In this document: positions 44,188 through 52,647 of the stretch, in pieces
Layout: each line of letters starts with the position of its first letter
Numbering within the stretch: position 1 is the stretch's first letter
Assembly (NCBI RefSeq): GCF_022513565.1
Contig: NZ_JAKWBE010000017.1
Location: 106,501-170,500, forward strand
DNA length: 64,000 bases
Origin: Streptomyces gilvus
GTDB taxonomy: Bacteria > Actinomycetota > Actinomycetes > Streptomycetales > Streptomycetaceae
Direction: 5' to 3'
Position numbers and translations under genes: made by a program
Notes under the pieces: generated by a model
The model's database searches: none
The model's input: the letters and a program-made list of their open reading frames with translations, nothing else
Told to the model about the DNA's origin: nothing

Positions 44188-46596
44188 CTACGAAACCACC
44201 GCGGGATCCGTCGAGTTGGCCACTCGATCCGACTTGCCCTCCTCGTCGCCCACGGCGATGCCGCGCCGCTTGGAGATGTAGACCGCCGTGACGATGACGA
44301 GCAGGGAGAGGATCGCGATCAGGATCCGCACCCCGATGTTCTTGTCGTCGCCGTAGGAGAACTTGATCACCGCCGGGGCGATGAGCAGCGACACCAGGTT
44401 CATCACCTTCAGCAGCGGGTTGATCGCCGGACCCGCGGTGTCCTTGAAGGGGTCGCCCACCGTGTCGCCGATGACCGTGGCCGCGTGGGCCTCGCTGCCC
44501 TTGCCGCCGTGGTGGCCGTCCTCGACGAGTTTCTTGGCGTTGTCCCAGGCGCCACCGGAGTTGGCGAGGAACACCGCCATCAGCGTGCCCGCGCCGATCG
44601 CGCCCGCGAGGTAGGAGCCGAGCGCGCCGACTCCGAGCGTGAACCCGATGAAGATGGGCGCCATCACGGCGAGCAGACCGGGCGTGGCCAGCTCCCGCAG
44701 GGCGTCCTTGGTGCAGATGTCGACGACCTTGCCGTACTCGGGCTTCTCCGTGAAGTCCATGATCCCGGGCTTCTCACGGAACTGCCGCCGCACCTCGTAG
44801 ACCACCGAGCCCGCCGACCGCGACACCGCGTTGATCGCCAGCCCCGAGAAGAGGAAGACGACCGCCGCGCCCGCGATGAGGCCGACGAGGTTGTTGGGCT
44901 GCGAGATGTCCAGGGACAGGCTCAGCGGGGCGCCCTTGCCGGTCAGCTTCTCGCCCACGTCCTGAACGTTCGTGGTGATCGCGTCCCGGTACGACCCGAA
45001 GAGCGCCGACGCCGCCAGGACGGCGGTGGCGATGGCGATGCCCTTGGTGATGGCCTTCGTCGTGTTGCCGACGGCGTCCAGGTTGGTGAGCACCTGGGCG
45101 CCGGCGCCCTCGACGTCGCCGGACATCTCGGCGATGCCCTGCGCGTTGTCGGAGACCGGGCCGAAGGTGTCCATGGCGACGATCACGCCGACCGTGGTGA
45201 GCAGACCGGTGCCGGCCAGCGCCACCGCGAACAGCGCGAGCATGATCGACGTACCGCCGAGCAGGAAGGCCCCGTAGACGCTGAGGCCGATCAGCAGGGC
45301 GGTGTAGACGGCCGACTCCAGACCCACCGAGATACCGGCGAGGACGACGGTGGCCGGGCCGGTCAGCGAGGTCTTGCCGATGTCCATGACAGGGCGGCGG
45401 TTGGTCTCGGTGAAGTAGCCGGTCAGCTGCTGGATCACGGCCGCCAGCAGGATGCCGATCGCCACCGCGACGAGCGCGAGGATGCGCGGGTCGCCGTCCT
45501 TGGCCCGGATCGCCGCGTCGCTGATGCCGTCGAGGTCGCTGTACTTCGCCGGGAGATAGATGAAGACGGCCGCCGCCACCAGACCGAGCGAGATCACCGC
45601 GGAGATGAAGAAGCCCCGGTTGATCGCGGACATGCCGCTGCGGTCGGCCCGGCGCGGGGCGACCGCGAAGATGCCGATCATGGCCGTGATCACGCCGATG
45701 GCCGGCACGATCAGCGGGAAGGCGAGCCCGGAGTCGCCGAAGGCCGCCTTGCCGAGGATCAGCGCGGCGACCAGCGTCACGGCGTACGACTCGAAGAGGT
45801 CGGCCGCCATGCCGGCGCAGTCGCCGACGTTGTCGCCCACGTTGTCGGCGATGGTCGCGGCATTGCGCGGGTCGTCCTCCGGAATGCCCTGCTCGACCTT
45901 GCCTACCAGGTCGGCGCCGACGTCGGCGGCCTTGGTGAAGATGCCGCCGCCGACACGCATGAACATGGCGATCAGAGCGGCCCCGAGGCCGAAGCCCTCG
46001 AGCACCTTCGGCGCGTCGGCCGCGTACACCAGCACCACACAGGAGGCGCCCAGCAGACCGAGCCCCACCGTGAACATGCCGACGACGCCGCCCGTGCGGA
46101 AAGCGATCTTCATGGCTTTGTGCGAGACGGTGGTGAGATCCTTTTCCGGCTCACCCTCCGCCGGGGTCGCTTCCCGGGCCGCCGCGGCAACACGCACATT
46201 GCTGCGCACCGCCAGCCACATGCCGATATAACCGGTGGCCGCCGAGAACGCGGCGCCGATCAAGAAGAACACCGATCGGCCTGCGCGCTGATTCCAGTCG
46301 TCCGCGGGCAGCAGCATGAGCAGGAAGAACACGACGACGGCGAATACGCCGAGCGTGCGCAGCTGGCGTCCCAGATAGGCGTTGGCGCCTTCCTGGACCG
46401 CTTCCGCGATCTTCTTCATGCTGTCGGTGCCCTCGCCCGCGGCCAGCACCTGGCGCACCAGGATGCCCGCGACCACGAGCGCGGCCAGCGCGACGACCCC
46501 GATGACCGTCACGATGATCCGGTTGTCGTCGGTGAGCACCGCGGCTGCGAGGGTTGTGGGGTGGTCCAACTGATGAGGGGTAGAAAGCCCCGCCAT
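44188..46596 (-). CDS. hppA: Membrane-bound proton-translocating pyrophosphatase, K+-independent type
   Basis: 802 aa, ATG with AAGGAGG upstream. About 16 transmembrane segments. Pyrophosphate-binding acidic motifs DVGADLVGKVEQGIPEDDPRN and DNVGDNVGDCAG near residues 210-250, a GNTTKAITKG motif near 510 and DTVGDPFKDTAGP toward the end. The Lys in GNTTKA (Ala in K+-dependent forms) marks the K+-independent H+-PPase class. It couples PPi hydrolysis to proton export across the plasma membrane, and Streptomyces may use it to remove PPi from biosynthesis while saving energy. An 18-bp palindrome lies about 210 bp upstream of the start. Confidence 0.96.
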   Translation of the reverse strand: MAGLSTPHQLDHPTTLAAAVLTDDNRIIVTVIGVVALAALVVAGILVRQVLAAGEGTDSMKKIAEAVQEGANAYLGRQLRTLGVFAVVVFFLLMLLPADDWNQRAGRSVFFLIGAAFSAATGYIGMWLAVRSNVRVAAAAREATPAEGEPEKDLTTVSHKAMKIAFRTGGVVGMFTVGLGLLGASCVVLVYAADAPKVLEGFGLGAALIAMFMRVGGGIFTKAADVGADLVGKVEQGIPEDDPRNAATIADNVGDNVGDCAGMAADLFESYAVTLVAALILGKAAFGDSGLAFPLIVPAIGVITAMIGIFAVAPRRADRSGMSAINRGFFISAVISLGLVAAAVFIYLPAKYSDLDGISDAAIRAKDGDPRILALVAVAIGILLAAVIQQLTGYFTETNRRPVMDIGKTSLTGPATVVLAGISVGLESAVYTALLIGLSVYGAFLLGGTSIMLALFAVALAGTGLLTTVGVIVAMDTFGPVSDNAQGIAEMSGDVEGAGAQVLTNLDAVGNTTKAITKGIAIATAVLAASALFGSYRDAITTNVQDVGEKLTGKGAPLSLSLDISQPNNLVGLIAGAAVVFLFSGLAINAVSRSAGSVVYEVRRQFREKPGIMDFTEKPEYGKVVDICTKDALRELATPGLLAVMAPIFIGFTLGVGALGSYLAGAIGAGTLMAVFLANSGGAWDNAKKLVEDGHHGGKGSEAHAATVIGDTVGDPFKDTAGPAINPLLKVMNLVSLLIAPAVIKFSYGDDKNIGVRILIAILSLLVIVTAVYISKRRGIAVGDEEGKSDRVANSTDPAVVS

Positions 46597-46802
46597 TCGT
46601 CCTCCTTGACGCTTGGGCTGAGCTCAAGATGTGGACGGATTCTAGGTACCCCGACCTGATCAAAACAGAGCACGGGAAACGGAATTAACCTTCACCTGCC
46701 CCTCAGCAAATGATCGACGTCACGCCATGGAACCCGAAAGAGGTAACGCCCCAAAGGCATTGACGGCCGCATTGCCGCTTGATCGAATTATCAGCTCATT
46801 GA

Positions 46803-46820
46803 TCGTGAATTAATTCACGA
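46803..46820. promoter_or_regulatory. Perfect 18-bp palindrome upstream of hppA
   Basis: TCGTGAATTAATTCACGA is a perfect palindrome, A+T-rich in the centre, in the 318-bp region between hppA (divergent to the left) and the apgA terminator. A dimeric repressor or activator site for hppA is the likeliest reading; a -10-like TAGAAT (minus strand, 46,641-46,646) lies closer to the gene. Confidence 0.55.
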
Positions 46821-46847
46821 ATTCCAAGGGCTGATCGGAAAAGCAGA

Positions 46848-46872
46848 AAGGGCCCTGCTCAGCAGGGCCCTT
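46848..46872 (-). terminator. Terminator of the bldG-apgA operon
   Basis: Perfect 12-bp stem AAGGGCCCTGCT with AGCAGGGCCCTT, followed on the minus strand by TTTCTGCTTTTCC. It is 42 nt past the apgA stop codon. Confidence 0.85.
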
Positions 46873-46914
46873 CCGGCGGTCTTCAGGTGGTCTTCGGGTG
46901 GTTCGACGGTGGGG

Positions 46915-47346
46915 TCAGGGGAGTACCGCGACCGGCGGAGTGGTCGGCCAGGTCATCCGGATCGACCCGCCGTTCTCCCCAGCGGTGACCTCCACGTCGT
47001 CGACGAGGCCGCTGATGACCGCGAGGCCCATCTCGTCCTCCTCGGCCTCCACGTCGTCACCCAGGGACCCGGGTGCCCGGTCGCCGGGCGCCGAGCGCGG
47101 GGCCTCGTCACCGACCTCGATGGAGAACTGCTTCTCCTCCTCGATCAGCTTCACCTGCACCGGCGTGGTGATGCCGGCGCTCTGGTGCAGTCCGACGGCA
47201 CGGGAACAGGCCTCGCCGACGGCGAGCCTGACCTCGTCGAGGACGGCCTCGTCCACTCCGGCCCTGCGCGCCACCGCTGCCGCCACCAGTCGGGCGGTCC
47301 TGACGTGCTCGGGCAGCGCGCTGAAGCGGAGTTCAACGGTGGCCAT
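46915..47346 (-). CDS. apgA: Anti-sigma factor of the BldG system (ApgA, SCO3548-like)
   Basis: 143 aa, ATG with GAGGGGG upstream. GHKL/HATPase fold of RsbW/SpoIIAB type: N-box LDEVRLAVGEACSRAV near residues 36-51 and a glycine-rich G1-like region around EMGLAVISGLVDDVEV. An acidic insertion (SAPGDRAPGSLGDDVEAEEDE) replaces part of the ATP lid. It is encoded 118 bp after bldG on the same strand, as in S. coelicolor where the two are reported to be cotranscribed. Expected role: sequester sigma factors and be bound by unphosphorylated BldG. Confidence 0.92.
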   Translation of the reverse strand: MATVELRFSALPEHVRTARLVAAAVARRAGVDEAVLDEVRLAVGEACSRAVGLHQSAGITTPVQVKLIEEEKQFSIEVGDEAPRSAPGDRAPGSLGDDVEAEEDEMGLAVISGLVDDVEVTAGENGGSIRMTWPTTPPVAVLP

Positions 47347-47464
47347 GCGTCCCCCTCGGAACTACGGGCGTGCTGTGGGGGGACCGGGCCGCCGAAAGCC
47401 CGGACCCCCTGTCGGTACATCTTCCGTCCCGGGAGCGGACCCTTCCCGCTCCATGGGGCGGTGG

Positions 47465-47806
47465 TCAGTCGGTCGCCGCCACCGCTTCCTCGACCGAGGT
47501 GTGGATCGGGAACACCTTGGTGAGGCCGGTGATGCGGAAGATCTTCAGAATGCGCTCCTGGTTGCAGACCAGGCGCAGCGAGCCCTCATGGGCTCGTACC
47601 CGCTTCAGGCCGCCGACCAGCACGCCGAGCCCGGTGGAGTCGAGGAAGTCGACGCCCTCCATGTCAACGACGAGGTGGAAACTCCCGTCGTTCACCAGCT
47701 CGACCAGCTGCTCGCGCAGCTTGGGCGCGGTATATACGTCGATTTCGCCACCGACCTCGACGACCGTACGATCGCCGACGGTACGGGTCGACAGGGACAG
47801 GTCCAC
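47465..47806 (-). CDS. bldG: Anti-sigma factor antagonist BldG
   Basis: 113 aa from GTG 47,806 with GGAGGATCC immediately upstream. STAS domain; the phospho-acceptor is Ser57 in [13 protein letters not shown]. Sequence and context (followed by apgA, divergent from the helicase gene) identify it as BldG, required in S. coelicolor for aerial mycelium and antibiotic production. Its phosphorylation by anti-sigma kinases switches partner binding; unphosphorylated BldG releases sigma factors such as SigH from UshX and binds ApgA. An 80-bp divergent region with the helicase carries its promoters. Confidence 0.96.
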
Positions 47807-47886
47807 GGATCCTCCAGCACCTTGCTATCGAGCGGTCGCCCGTTGGGCACCTCGGCTTCAGCCCCCGGAACGGTTCGCCAGCCGCG

Positions 47887-50427
47887 ATGGCATTCAATCA
47901 CTTACCGGCAGGCGTGCACGACGCCTTGGTCCCATTGTCCGTCACGCCAGTGACACACTCGGTGCCGATGGCCAAGAATCACCGATCCGATCGATCCCCG
48001 ACGGACCCCGTCTCCCGGCTCTCGCCGGGCACGGTCCTGGACCGGCTCGCCTCCGGGCCGAGCCGGGCTTCGCGCATCACTCATACGGAGCACTTGCCCC
48101 CGCGCGAGGGTCGGCATGCCGTCTGGCCTGACCGGATTCGTTCGGAGGTCGTCGCGGCCGTGCAGGCCTGCGGCATCGAACACCCCTGGGCCCACCAGGC
48201 GATCGCCGCCGAGCACGCCCTGGACGGCGACTCGGTGGTGGTCGCCACGGGCACGGCGTCCGGCAAGTCCCTGGCGTATCTCGTACCGGTCCTCTCGACC
48301 CTCCTGGACGGCTCCGAGGCCCCGAACGGCCGCGGTGCCACCACCCTCTACCTGGCCCCCACCAAGGCGCTCGCGGCCGACCAGTGCCGATCAGTGAAGG
48401 AACTTTCACATCCTCTGGGAAATGCGGTGCGCCCCGCGGTCTACGACGGCGACACGCCGTTCGAGGAGCGCGAGTGGATCCGCCAGTACGCCAACTACGT
48501 CCTGACCAATCCGGACATGCTGCACCGCGGGATACTCCCCTCCCACCCCCGCTGGTCCTCCTTCCTGAAGTCGCTGAAGTACGTCGTCATCGACGAGTGC
48601 CACACCTACCGGGGCGTGTTCGGCTCCCACGTCGCCCAGGTGCTGCGCCGGCTGCGCCGCCTCTGCGCCCGCTACGGATCCTCTCCGGTCTTCCTCCTCG
48701 CCTCCGCCACCGCCGCCGAGCCCGCGGTCGCCGCCCGCCGCCTCACCGGCCTCCCGGTCGTCGAGGTCGCCGACGACGCCTCCCCGCGCGGCGAGCTGCT
48801 GTTCGCCCTCTGGGAGCCGCCGCTCACCGAGCTGCAGGGCGAGAAGGGCGCCCCGGTCCGCCGTACCGCCACCGCCGAGACCGCCGACCTGCTCACCGAC
48901 CTCGCCGTGCAGGGCGTGCGCTCGGTCGCCTTCGTCCGCTCCCGGCGCGGCGCCGAGCTGATCTCGGTCATCGCCCAGGAGCGTCTCGCCGAGGTCGACC
49001 GCTCCCTCGCCCGGCGTGTCGCGGCCTACCGCGGCGGCTACCTCCCGGAGGAACGCCGCGCCCTGGAACAGGCCCTCCACTCCGGCGAGCTGCTGGGCCT
49101 CGCCGCGACGACCGCCCTCGAACTCGGCATCGACGTCTCGGGCCTGGACGCCGTGGTGATCGCCGGCTACCCGGGCACGCGCGCGTCCCTGTGGCAGCAG
49201 GCGGGCCGCGCCGGTCGCGCCGGGCAGGGCGCGCTGGCCGTCCTGGTGGCCCGCGACGACCCCCTGGACACCTTCCTCGTCCACCACCCCGAGGCCCTCT
49301 TCGACCAGCCGGTGGAATCCACGGTCCTCGATCCCGACAACCCGTACGTCCTCGCCCCGCACCTGTGCGCGGCCGCGGCGGAGATGCCCCTGACCGACGA
49401 GGACCTGGACCTCTTCGGCCCCGAGACCGAGGGCCTGCTGCCCCAGCTGGAGGCCGCGAAGCTCCTGCGCCGCCGTACGAAGGCCTGGCACTGGACCCGC
49501 CGGGAACGGGCCGCCGACCTCACCGACATCCGCGGCGAGGGCGGACGCCCGGTCCAGATCGTCGAAGCCGGCACGGGCCGTCTGCTGGGCACCGTGGACG
49601 CGGGCGCGGCGCACACGACCGTGCACGAGGGCGCGGTCCATCTCCACCAGGGCCGCACCTACCTCGTCCGCTCCCTCGACCTGGAGGACTCCGTCGCCCT
49701 GGTCTCGGAGGCGAACCCGCCCTACTCGACGGTCGCCCGGGACACGACCTCCATCGCCGTCCTGGAGACCGACACCGAGATCCCCTGGGGCGCGGGCCGC
49801 CTGTGCTACGGCTCCGTCGAGGTCACCAACCAGGTCGTCTCCTTCCTCCGCCGGCGTCTGATCACCGGCGAGGTCCTGGGCGAGACGAAACTCGACCTCC
49901 CTCCTCGTACGCTGCGCACGCGCGCGGTGTGGTGGACGGTCACCGAGGACCAGCTCGACGAGGCCCGCATCAACCCCGAGATCCTCGGCGGCGCCCTGCA
50001 CGCCGCCGAACACGCGTCGATCGGCATGCTGCCCCTCTTCGCGACCTGCGACCGCTGGGACATCGGCGGCGTGTCGATCCCCCTCCACCCCGACACGCTC
50101 CTGCCGACGGTCTTCGTGTACGACGGCCACCCCGGCGGTGCGGGCTTCGCCGAGCGCGCCTTCCACACCGCCCACACCTGGCTCACCGCCACCCGCCAGG
50201 CCATCGCCTCCTGCGAGTGCGACGCCGGCTGCCCGTCCTGCATCCAGTCCCCCAAGTGCGGCAACGGCAACGACCCACTCCACAAGAGGGGCGCGGTACG
50301 ACTCCTCACGACGCTGCTACGGGGGGCACCGGAGGAGAAGCCGGGGGATGGGGTAGCGGGTGCGGCGGAGGGTGGAGTGGTGGGGGTGCCGGAGGGTGGG
50401 GGCTTGGAGTCCGGGCGGTCGGGGTGA
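47887..50427 (+). CDS. DExH-box helicase with DUF1998, Hrq1/MrfA type
   Basis: 846 aa from ATG 47,887; a start at M28 (47,968) is possible. Superfamily 2 motifs: Walker A TGTASGKS (Lys127), DECHTYRG, SAT (ASATAAEP) and motif VI WQQAGRAGRAG. The C-terminal DUF1998 domain carries the four-Cys metal-binding cluster CECDAGCPSCIQSPKCGNGN near residues 776-796. This arrangement defines the Hrq1/MrfA family; MrfA helps repair mitomycin-type DNA crosslinks independently of UvrABC. The end (about 25 residues, Gly/Glu/Val-rich) is low complexity and continues into intergenic repeats. Divergent from bldG. Confidence 0.9.
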   Translation: MAFNHLPAGVHDALVPLSVTPVTHSVPMAKNHRSDRSPTDPVSRLSPGTVLDRLASGPSRASRITHTEHLPPREGRHAVWPDRIRSEVVAAVQACGIEHPWAHQAIAAEHALDGDSVVVATGTASGKSLAYLVPVLSTLLDGSEAPNGRGATTLYLAPTKALAADQCRSVKELSHPLGNAVRPAVYDGDTPFEEREWIRQYANYVLTNPDMLHRGILPSHPRWSSFLKSLKYVVIDECHTYRGVFGSHVAQVLRRLRRLCARYGSSPVFLLASATAAEPAVAARRLTGLPVVEVADDASPRGELLFALWEPPLTELQGEKGAPVRRTATAETADLLTDLAVQGVRSVAFVRSRRGAELISVIAQERLAEVDRSLARRVAAYRGGYLPEERRALEQALHSGELLGLAATTALELGIDVSGLDAVVIAGYPGTRASLWQQAGRAGRAGQGALAVLVARDDPLDTFLVHHPEALFDQPVESTVLDPDNPYVLAPHLCAAAAEMPLTDEDLDLFGPETEGLLPQLEAAKLLRRRTKAWHWTRRERAADLTDIRGEGGRPVQIVEAGTGRLLGTVDAGAAHTTVHEGAVHLHQGRTYLVRSLDLEDSVALVSEANPPYSTVARDTTSIAVLETDTEIPWGAGRLCYGSVEVTNQVVSFLRRRLITGEVLGETKLDLPPRTLRTRAVWWTVTEDQLDEARINPEILGGALHAAEHASIGMLPLFATCDRWDIGGVSIPLHPDTLLPTVFVYDGHPGGAGFAERAFHTAHTWLTATRQAIASCECDAGCPSCIQSPKCGNGNDPLHKRGAVRLLTTLLRGAPEEKPGDGVAGAAEGGVVGVPEGGGLESGRSG

Positions 50428-50544
50428 CGCCCGAAGGGGGCTGGAGCTCGGCCGGTCGGGGTGACGCCGGCGGATTCGGTCACCGGCGTGGCGCGGGAAC
50501 GCGGCCTGGCGAGCGGGCCGTCGGCGTGACGGCAGCGGGTTCGG
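50428..50544. repeat. Repeats between convergent helicase and tad operon
   Basis: Units of the form GGTCGGGGTGACGCC and TTCGGTCACCGG.GTG recur from about 50,410 to 50,565, giving both direct and inverted copies. They overlap the 3' ends of both genes and could form several alternative hairpins that end transcription from both sides. Confidence 0.5.
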
Positions 50545-51102
50545 TCACCGGGGTGACGCCGGTTGGGCGGGGCCGGGTTCCGGAAGCGGCGGCTGTGGCG
50601 GAGCCCGTGGTGCCGGTGGAGAGGCCGATGCCGCGTTCGGCTCCGCAGGACCTGCCCGTGCCCTGACCTCCGCGGCGAACGGGCCCGTTCCCGAAGCCGC
50701 CGTCACGTCCGAGATCTCGCCCACGATCACACACCGCACGAGCCGCACGCCCTGTGCTCTGGCCACCCGGTCGGCCCGGGCGCAGGCCGCCGCACCGCCG
50801 TCCGCCCAGTGATCGGCTGCGGCGAGCGCCGCCAGATCCGCGCCACCGGCCGCCCGGTGCCGGACCACGACGGCCTGCCCCAGGGCGAGCACTACCCCGA
50901 ACACCACACACAGCACGGCGATGGCACCGACGCTCCAGACGGTGGCGGATCCACGGTCGTCATGCCGACGGCCACGGAAGTCACGGTCACCGCGCCCGCC
51001 CCCGGCTGAGCTGCCGCAGGAGCGCCGCCCAACCGTCGGCCCGCGCCTCGGCTCCCGTACGGCCGCCGCGTCCCGCCGACGTCGAGCGAACGCGCCGGTC
51101 AC
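50545..51102 (-). CDS. TadE/TadG-like pilus assembly protein (Rv3654c-like)
   Basis: 185 aa from GTG 51,102, overlapping the tadE stop by 4 nt (GTGA). One membrane helix WSVGAIAVLCVVFGVVLALG follows DDRGSATVWS, a typical TadE/G entry (G-S-A-T/E motif), then AGGADLAALAAADHWADG, as in actinobacterial Rv3654c-type proteins. The last 30 residues are Pro/Ala-rich. Last gene of the operon. It is probably a minor pilin or membrane anchor. The basic first 50 residues preceding DDRG are long for the family; a later start is possible. Confidence 0.7.
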   Translation of the reverse strand: MTGAFARRRRDAAAVREPRRGPTVGRRSCGSSAGGGRGDRDFRGRRHDDRGSATVWSVGAIAVLCVVFGVVLALGQAVVVRHRAAGGADLAALAAADHWADGGAAACARADRVARAQGVRLVRCVIVGEISDVTAASGTGPFAAEVRARAGPAEPNAASASPPAPRAPPQPPLPEPGPAQPASPR

Positions 51103-51470
51103 GGCCCCCTCACCCCCACCGTCTCCTCCGCCGACGCCACGGCCTCCTCGCGTACCTCGAAGGGCAGCCCGTGCAGCGCCGGCGGCTTCGCCACGACGGT
51201 GACGCGGACCTGGTCGCCTTCCCGGCTGACCGTGACCGACGCGCCGCGCGGGGCGGCTTCGCGGGCCACTTCGACGACCGCGTCGGCCGGGTCCTGACGG
51301 GCGGCCGCCCGCGCCCCCGTGCGCGCCGCGTCCACGCACTGGATCTGCGCGGCGACCACGAGCAGTCCCCACACCAGCGCCATCGCGAACATCACCAGCA
51401 CGGGCAGCACCACGGCCGACTCCGCCGTCACGAACCCACGGTCCGCGTCCCGCCGTTCACGTCCGCGCAT
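51099..51470 (-). CDS. TadE-family pseudopilin
   Basis: 123 aa, ATG start inside the end of the DUF4244 gene (14-nt overlap). Motif RGFVTAESAVVLPVLVMFAMALVWGLL: Glu after the T-A pair, followed by a hydrophobic helix, as in TadE prepilin-like proteins with the Glu+5 typical of pilins. The remainder is a periplasm-side beta domain (VTVSREGDQVRVTVVA). Minor component of the Flp-type pilus. Confidence 0.8.
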   Translation of the reverse strand: MRGRERRDADRGFVTAESAVVLPVLVMFAMALVWGLLVVAAQIQCVDAARTGARAAARQDPADAVVEVAREAAPRGASVTVSREGDQVRVTVVAKPPALHGLPFEVREEAVASAEETVGVRGP

Positions 51471-51666
51471 CGAGCGCCCGCTTCACGATGGCCTGCAGCT
51501 CCGCGCTGACCGCCCCGCTCGTCACCACCTTGTAGAGGACCACCGCGAACGCCACCGCCGCCACGATCCCCATCGCGTACTCGGAGGTCACCATTCCCGA
51601 GTCCTTCCGTACCGCACGCACCCTGCACACCAGGGCGCGCAGCCGCGCCCGTACCGCCTTGCACAT
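51457..51666 (-). CDS. DUF4244 Flp-pilin-like protein
   Basis: 69 aa, ATG start. RKDSGMVTSEYAMGIVAAVAFAVVLYKVV: a cleavable type IV pilin-like leader with Gly before Met and Glu at +5, then one hydrophobic helix, and the tail SAELQAIVKRAL. DUF4244 proteins are the small Flp-pilin equivalents of actinobacterial Tad loci, so this is probably the major pilin. Preceded by the AGCAA-rich repeat tract. Confidence 0.85.
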   Translation of the reverse strand: MCKAVRARLRALVCRVRAVRKDSGMVTSEYAMGIVAAVAFAVVLYKVVTSGAVSAELQAIVKRALDART

Positions 51667-51781
51667 CTCAACCCCCGTGAGGTTCGTTCCTGTTGCTCGA
51701 TTGCTTGATTGCTGTTGCTGGATTGCTCAGCTGCTTGATTGCTCCACTGCTACTTGCTGCTACCTGCTTGCTCCACGACCG
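51667..51781 (-). repeat. AGCAA/AGCAG-rich degenerate repeat between tadC and the pilin gene
   Basis: On the minus strand, units such as AGCAATCAAGCA, AGCAGCTGAGCA and AGCAACAGCA recur through about 90 bp (51,690-51,775). It is A+T-richer than the flanking genes, and the pilin start lies directly downstream. It could be a phase-variable-like repeat, an unstructured translation enhancer or a regulator-binding array. Confidence 0.6.
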
Positions 51782-52573
51782 TCAGCCACCACCCCCTCCC
51801 CCCAGGACCCCACCCGCGAGCCCGATCACCACGGGCAGTACGCCGACCGCGATGAACGCGGGCAGGAAGCACAGCCCTACCGGCACGGTCACCATGACGG
51901 CCGCACGTCTGGCTCGCTCGGTCGCGGCGCGGGCCCAGTCGGCCCGGGCCTCGGTCGCCAGCCGGGCCACCGGTGCGGCGGCGGGGAGACCCGACACGTC
52001 GGCCCGTTCCAGGAGCCGGGCCAGGGGCTGTGCACCCGGCAGGGCGCCCAACCTCCGCCACGCCTCCCCCGGTTCACCCCCGAGCCGTACCTCGGCCGCG
52101 CCCCGCGCCAACGCCTCCCCGACCACTCCGCCCAGGGCCTCCCCCACCGCCTGCGCGGCGACCACCGGAGCGGCCCCCGCAGCGATGCAGGCCGCCAACA
52201 GATCGGAGGCGAGCGGCAGTTGCCCGGCAGCCTTGGCCGCGTCGACCACCTCCGCGACGGCGGGCGCACCCTGCCGACGGCGCCACCACCACAACCCCGC
52301 CCCTACGACCGACCCGACCGCGAACCCGGCCAGTCCGCCGACCAGGACCCACCCGGCGCCCACGACCCCGGCCACCGGCGCCCACCGCCGCGCGGCCTCA
52401 CCGACCTCGAACCGAGGCCCGCCCACCGCTCGTTCCACGTCGGACACCAGCCCGGTCAGTCGCCGACGCACTCTCCGCTCCCGCCGCACCGCCTCCAGCC
52501 ACCGCAGCAGCCACCCGAGGACGACCACGATCCCCACGGTCACCCCCAGCCTGTGGACAACATCCGCGCTCAC
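51782..52573 (-). CDS. tadC: TadC-like type II/IV secretion membrane protein
   Basis: 263 aa from GTG 52,573 (GGGGAG 9 nt upstream); TTG 52,600 and GTG 52,585 are in-frame alternatives. GspF/T2SSF-domain protein: helix VTVGIVVVLGWLLRWL at the N-terminus, helix pair around WVLVGGLAGFAVGSVVGAG, cytoplasmic helical domain with LPLASDLLAACIAAGAAP, and C-terminal MVTVPVGLCFLPAFIAVGVLPVV. It is the inner-membrane platform subunit paired with TadB, and ends in a poly-Gly tail. Confidence 0.85.
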   Translation of the reverse strand: MSADVVHRLGVTVGIVVVLGWLLRWLEAVRRERRVRRRLTGLVSDVERAVGGPRFEVGEAARRWAPVAGVVGAGWVLVGGLAGFAVGSVVGAGLWWWRRRQGAPAVAEVVDAAKAAGQLPLASDLLAACIAAGAAPVVAAQAVGEALGGVVGEALARGAAEVRLGGEPGEAWRRLGALPGAQPLARLLERADVSGLPAAAPVARLATEARADWARAATERARRAAVMVTVPVGLCFLPAFIAVGVLPVVIGLAGGVLGGGGGG

Positions 52574-52647
52574 ACCGAACCCCACTCCCCGTCCGTCCAA
52601 CTCCGACCTCGCACCGCACCCGTCCTACGACCGACCCCGCCACCGCC

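Noticed and set aside
46801..46820. Origin or DnaA box cluster in the A+T-rich hppA upstream region
   Set aside because: No TTGTCCACA-type boxes cluster here; the symmetry suggests an operator instead.
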